Of a DNA stretch of 64,000 nucleotides, positions 61,050 to 64,000 are shown piece by piece. Location: the NCBI GenBank assembly GCA_030220185.1, contig JASPKZ010000420.1:496001-560000 (forward strand), written 5' to 3'. The notes under the pieces were generated by a model. That model was not told the origin of the DNA. It searched no databases and saw nothing but the letters and a program-made list of their open reading frames with translations. The DNA comes from Diploptera punctata (lineage: Eukaryota; Arthropoda; Insecta; Blattodea; Blaberidae). How positions within the stretch are numbered: the stretch's first letter is position 1; each line of letters begins with the position of its first letter. Made by a program: the position numbers and the translations under genes.

Positions 61050-61515
61050 TTACAGCTGCTGCCGTCTTCCCGTGCTAAACCTTCAAACCCTATGATCTTG
61101 GGCATTTTCAACGCTTAGCCTTCTTGCTTGCATTACTATCTTCATGCTTTCCTTCCATGTTAACTTTGGTCTCCCCCTTTTCTTCTCTCTGCTTGGTTGC
61201 CATTGACATAGTAGCTTCGGCCATAGCTCATCTTCCATTCTTAAAATATGTTCTAACCATTTTGATTCCTTCTCTTCAATTCTTTCAATTATGCTTTCTT
61301 CTGCTTCCATTATGTTTCTAATTTCCTTATTTGTGACATATCTAATTTTGACTTTCTGGCACGTCTGCGTAAATAATCCATTTCTAGAGCTATTAGTCTA
61401 TTCTTGTACATATTGATTGTCCATACCTCACTTTCATACACTGCAACAGATTTCACCAATATTTTACCAGTAGGCCTACTGCCTATTAACATAAAGAAAT
61501 ATAAATTGTAGTACA
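61050..61515 (-). pseudogene. LINE-D C-terminal fragment
   Basis: Two minus-strand frames: 'LVKSVAVYESEVWTINMYK', 'RLIALEMDYLRRRARKSKLD', then after a shift 'MEAEESIIERIEEKESKWLE', 'HILRMEDELWPK' and 'KKRGRPKLTWKESM'. This is the post-RT domain of a non-LTR element, distinct in sequence from LINE-A, -B and -E. The start of the fragment lies in the thumb region and no RT motifs remain. Confidence 0.8.
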
Positions 61516-61693
61516 ACTATTAAAAGTAGGCCTACATTTTTTAACGTGAAATAATGTAGGGCCTATTTATGTTTAGCCTTGTAATTAAATACGTACTGCT
61601 GATATCTACTTTATTATTTACGTCCATATAATTTCCATTGATTATCCGTGATCGATATTTGAAAAATTACTAATGGAATAATTGAAATATATT

Positions 61694-61755
61694 AGCTCAG
61701 GATAGGGTTGTATCGAGACCTTATGTCCACACGGCCATAAACCTATAGTTTAAAC
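61694..61755 (+). pseudogene. LINE-A terminal scrap
   Basis: 'agctcaggatagggttgt', 'ccttatgtccacacggcc' and 'ataaacctatag' match the last ~60 bases of LINE-A coding sequence. No tandem tail remains; the S4 SINE follows directly. Confidence 0.65.
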
Positions 61756-61759
61756 ATGT

Positions 61760-61980
61760 CCGTCGCCGTGGCGTAATCGGTAGAGTCCCTGCCTTCCACT
61801 CCGACGACCCTGGTTCGATTTCCGGCAGTGTATGGATATTTTAAATCTCCGCCTTGGGTCTGGGTGTGTGTCCTGTACGTGTGTCTACATGTGAGAATAA
61901 AAAAAGTTAACAAAAAGTAAAATAATAAGGTAAAACAAGAAGGAAAAACAGTGTAAACGAAAAAGAGGAAAAATAAAAAA
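61760..61980 (+). repeat. tRNA-derived SINE S4
   Basis: Head 'gtccgtcgccgtggcgtaat', A-box-like 'tggcgtaatcgg', B-box 'ggttcgattt'. Body 'ttttaaatctccgccttggg', 'tctgggtgtgtgtcctg', then an A-rich 3' part. Mirrored by the copy at 62195-62419. Confidence 0.8.
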
Positions 61981-62194
61981 TATTGCCTGTGGTTTGTTTG
62001 TAAGTTGGCGAGTGTTGCTTGCGTGTATATTACAGAATACTGTACAGAAATAAAATAACATAAACAACCATAAACACTCATGCTAACAAACACTTCCTTC
62101 GCTATTTTCTGTTATTACTCCTCACTTGATGTACACCTCCCGCACTCTAAACTTGCGAGGCTGTGACGTCATTGCTGTACTTCGGGAAACAAGA

Positions 62195-62419
62195 CTCTTT
62201 TTTTAATTTCTTTCTTTGTCGTTTTCTTTTGTTTACACTGTTGTTCCTTTTTGTTTTACCTTTATTAACCTTTTTATCTTATTCACACATACAAACACAA
62301 GACAGGACACACACCCAGACCCAAGGTGGAGATTTAAAATCCCCTACCCCGACGGGAATCGAACCCGGGTCACCGGAGTGGAAGGTGGGGACTGTACCGA
62401 CTACGCCACGGCGACGGAC
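62195..62419 (-). repeat. tRNA-derived SINE S4, inverted partner
   Basis: Reverse copy with a better B-box ('gggttcgattccc') and the same body. It faces the 61760 copy tail to tail across ~215 bases, so the pair could fold. Confidence 0.82.
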
Positions 62420-62859
62420 AAATACTCGAATTTGTACTATTAATTGACTTAAAAATATCGACTGATCAATTATTACTGAAGAGACATTTAAATGTGAATT
62501 TGTACTTATAACTGAAATTATCGTGTGTAGCACACAACAGGAAATATCTCAACACTGATACAAACATCAAAGACAGAACTTTCTTTCTTTTACTTGCATT
62601 ATACTTACTGCTTTATTTTTAAGGTAGGTAGAACTTTAATTGCAATCTACTGGTTGGAATGTAGAGGGAGAAGTAGCCCTTAGACTATAAACGATAAATA
62701 TGTAACGATCCCCATCCGCCAGTTTACAGTGCGCGAAGTATATTCCTTACACCTTCAATTGTCACAAAACTTTTCCCCATGCTTCTTCCCCTAAACCGCC
62801 CTGAAACAAATGTTATAGGTACCACCACCGTACATAGAATTAGAACAAATTCCACAGGA

Positions 62860-62862
<3 letters not shown>
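62420..62862. other. No gene recognised
   Basis: AT-rich with no supported feature. Confidence 0.4.
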
Positions 62863-62932
<70 letters not shown>

Positions 62933-62995
62933 GCTTTATTTTACCTGGCAGAGTTAACACCTTAAGGCCTTACAGCCAAAAGTGCAGCAGAGATA
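62863..62995 (-). repeat. T-tail-related LINE 3' end
   Basis: (AAT)n at 62866-62931, then 'agctttattttacctggcag' and 'agttaacaccttaaggcc'. It is related to, but diverged from, the array unit ('ctttatttattctggcag'). Confidence 0.75.
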
Positions 62996-63505
62996 AACAC
63001 CTGTAATATTTTGCTCAAACTAAGCTGAGTTAGTCACCTGATTTATCATGATGTCAAAAGCTTAATTCCGTGGCACTGCAACTCGAAAGAATCTAGACGC
63101 TGTAGTTGCTGTATAGTAACCAGAGGTTTGTAAAGAAAAACACCACGATAGCTGTCCATAAAATCTCAACGTTTATTTCAGTTTTCTTGAACGGATTTCA
63201 CTACTTACCATATCAATAAGCTATTAGGATGTCCCTAAGAGGCTGAGTGATCAACCAGAAATTACAATATTTATCAGTACCTCCCCACACGAAAAAAGAG
63301 TGCTCCCAAAAGGAAGTTTCTAAACCAAGCTAATTTGTCTGTCTATAAACCATACGTCCCGCAGGAGAACATGAGTGCTTCCTAGATGGAGTTTTTTTTT
63401 AAACAAGCTACATTACTTACGCTTATTTACCTAGAAATGCCAGCGAGTTAGCACATCACCTGAAAGAGACATCCGGTGAAAAATTAAGGTATTCCCTGGA
63501 TGGGA
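62996..63505. other. No gene recognised
   Basis: No supported feature on either strand. Confidence 0.4.
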
Positions 63506-63690
63506 AAGCATATTAAATTCTTTTAGGAGTTCAAAAATCTTCCGACTCGGGAACCACGACTTATAAGTTTCTCCCGGAGGACTTGTTCGTTGTATTTTTC
63601 CATCCTAAAAAAACAATCAACCCCGAATGGGTTTGGGAGCAGAATGAAGGAACTTAACACCAACACCACGGATATCGATACCAGACATTA
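63506..63690 (-). repeat. S3 SINE fragment
   Basis: Shares 'cttccgactcggga', 'ctcccggaggacttg' and 'tttttccatcctaaaaa' with S3. The tRNA-like head is degraded. Confidence 0.7.
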
Positions 63691-63694
63691 TACA

Positions 63695-64000
63695 TTAATA
63701 TCATCATCATCATCATAGTACATTCACGAATTTAGGCCATTTGTTGACCTGTTTCGACCTCAATAGAAACACCATCCAAAAGTCTTTTGAGTGGACGTCC
63801 TGGTCTTCTTCTTCCTGCAGGTTGATATCTTAACATTTGTTTGGGTATTCTGTGATCTTCCATTCGATGAACATGTTGCATCCATCTTGACTTATAATCA
63901 GAAATTTTGTTTTCTAAAGGTTCCATGTGTAATTCTTCTAAGATGTCTTCATTTTTTTTGTGATCTAGTAGTATGTATCCTGCAGTCCTCCGAAGGTATC
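63695..64000 (-). pseudogene. LINE-B C-terminal end, runs off the window
   Basis: (ATC)n at 63701-63716 is the reverse of the (ATG)n tail. The minus-strand frame reads 'RWMQHVHRMEDHRIPKQMLR', 'QPAGRRRPGRPLKRLLDG', 'ETGQQMA'. Upstream, an eight-A run keeps 'HKKNEDI' in frame, where the other two copies have seven A. The element continues beyond 64000. Confidence 0.9.

Overview
This window is a repeat-dense eukaryotic (insect) genomic segment with no host gene that I can support. It is AT-rich and contains at least six families of non-LTR retrotransposon, a Penelope-like relic, three DNA-transposon relics, and four tRNA-derived SINE families. Microsatellites are long. The LINE protein tails (for example 'RRLRWAGHVAR', 'GRPRMRWENNINYDLREVDY') are of a kind I associate with cockroach and termite genomes, so a blattodean insect is my best guess. 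That assignment is inference, not something the sequence proves.

Family names used below are local to this annotation. LINE-A: 3' tail (TAAG)n, about ten copies or fragments. LINE-B: tail (ATG)n, at 29.7, 53.9 and 63.7 kb. LINE-C: two full-length 4.7-4.8 kb copies in opposite orientation. LINE-D: 61.0 kb. LINE-E: 27.1 kb. T-tail: an (ATT)n-ended LINE 3' terminus. S1-S4: SINE families. R1: a tandem or dispersed repeat ending in a long hairpin.

Layout. 0-6 kb: degenerate Jockey-like RT, R1 units, SINEs. 6.1-10.1 kb: a LINE-A copy split by a pogo-like DNA transposon with clean TIRs and a TA duplication. 10.3-13.1 kb: foldback and SINE cluster. 14-15.8 kb: Jockey-like ORF1 zinc-knuckle relic, then a Penelope-type GIY-YIG relic. 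18.7-19.9 kb: Tc1/mariner-related relic. 20.7-21.0 kb: a perfect 306-bp palindrome carrying two divergent tRNA-like units. 22.7-24.2 kb: a recent 565-bp tandem duplication across a LINE-A junction. 26-37.8 kb: LINE-A, -B and -E copies and SINEs. 37.9-43.5 kb: a 23-unit head-to-tail array of LINE 3' ends. 45.2-49.9 kb: LINE-C (minus). 51.3-53.2 kb: a tRNA-like foldback interrupted by a SINE and then amplified as five ~282-bp units. 53.2-54.5 kb: transposase relic with a coding-end minisatellite, then an internally deleted LINE-B. 54.7-59.5 kb: LINE-C (plus). 59.5-64 kb: LINE-A, -D and -B fragments and SINEs.

The strongest single reading frame is the 305-aa ORF1 of the minus-strand LINE-C. Both LINE-C copies have perfect target-site duplications and identical 5' ends, and ORF1 and ORF2 lie in the same frame separated by one TAG. 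Most other ORFs in the window are broken transposon genes or shadows of simple repeats.
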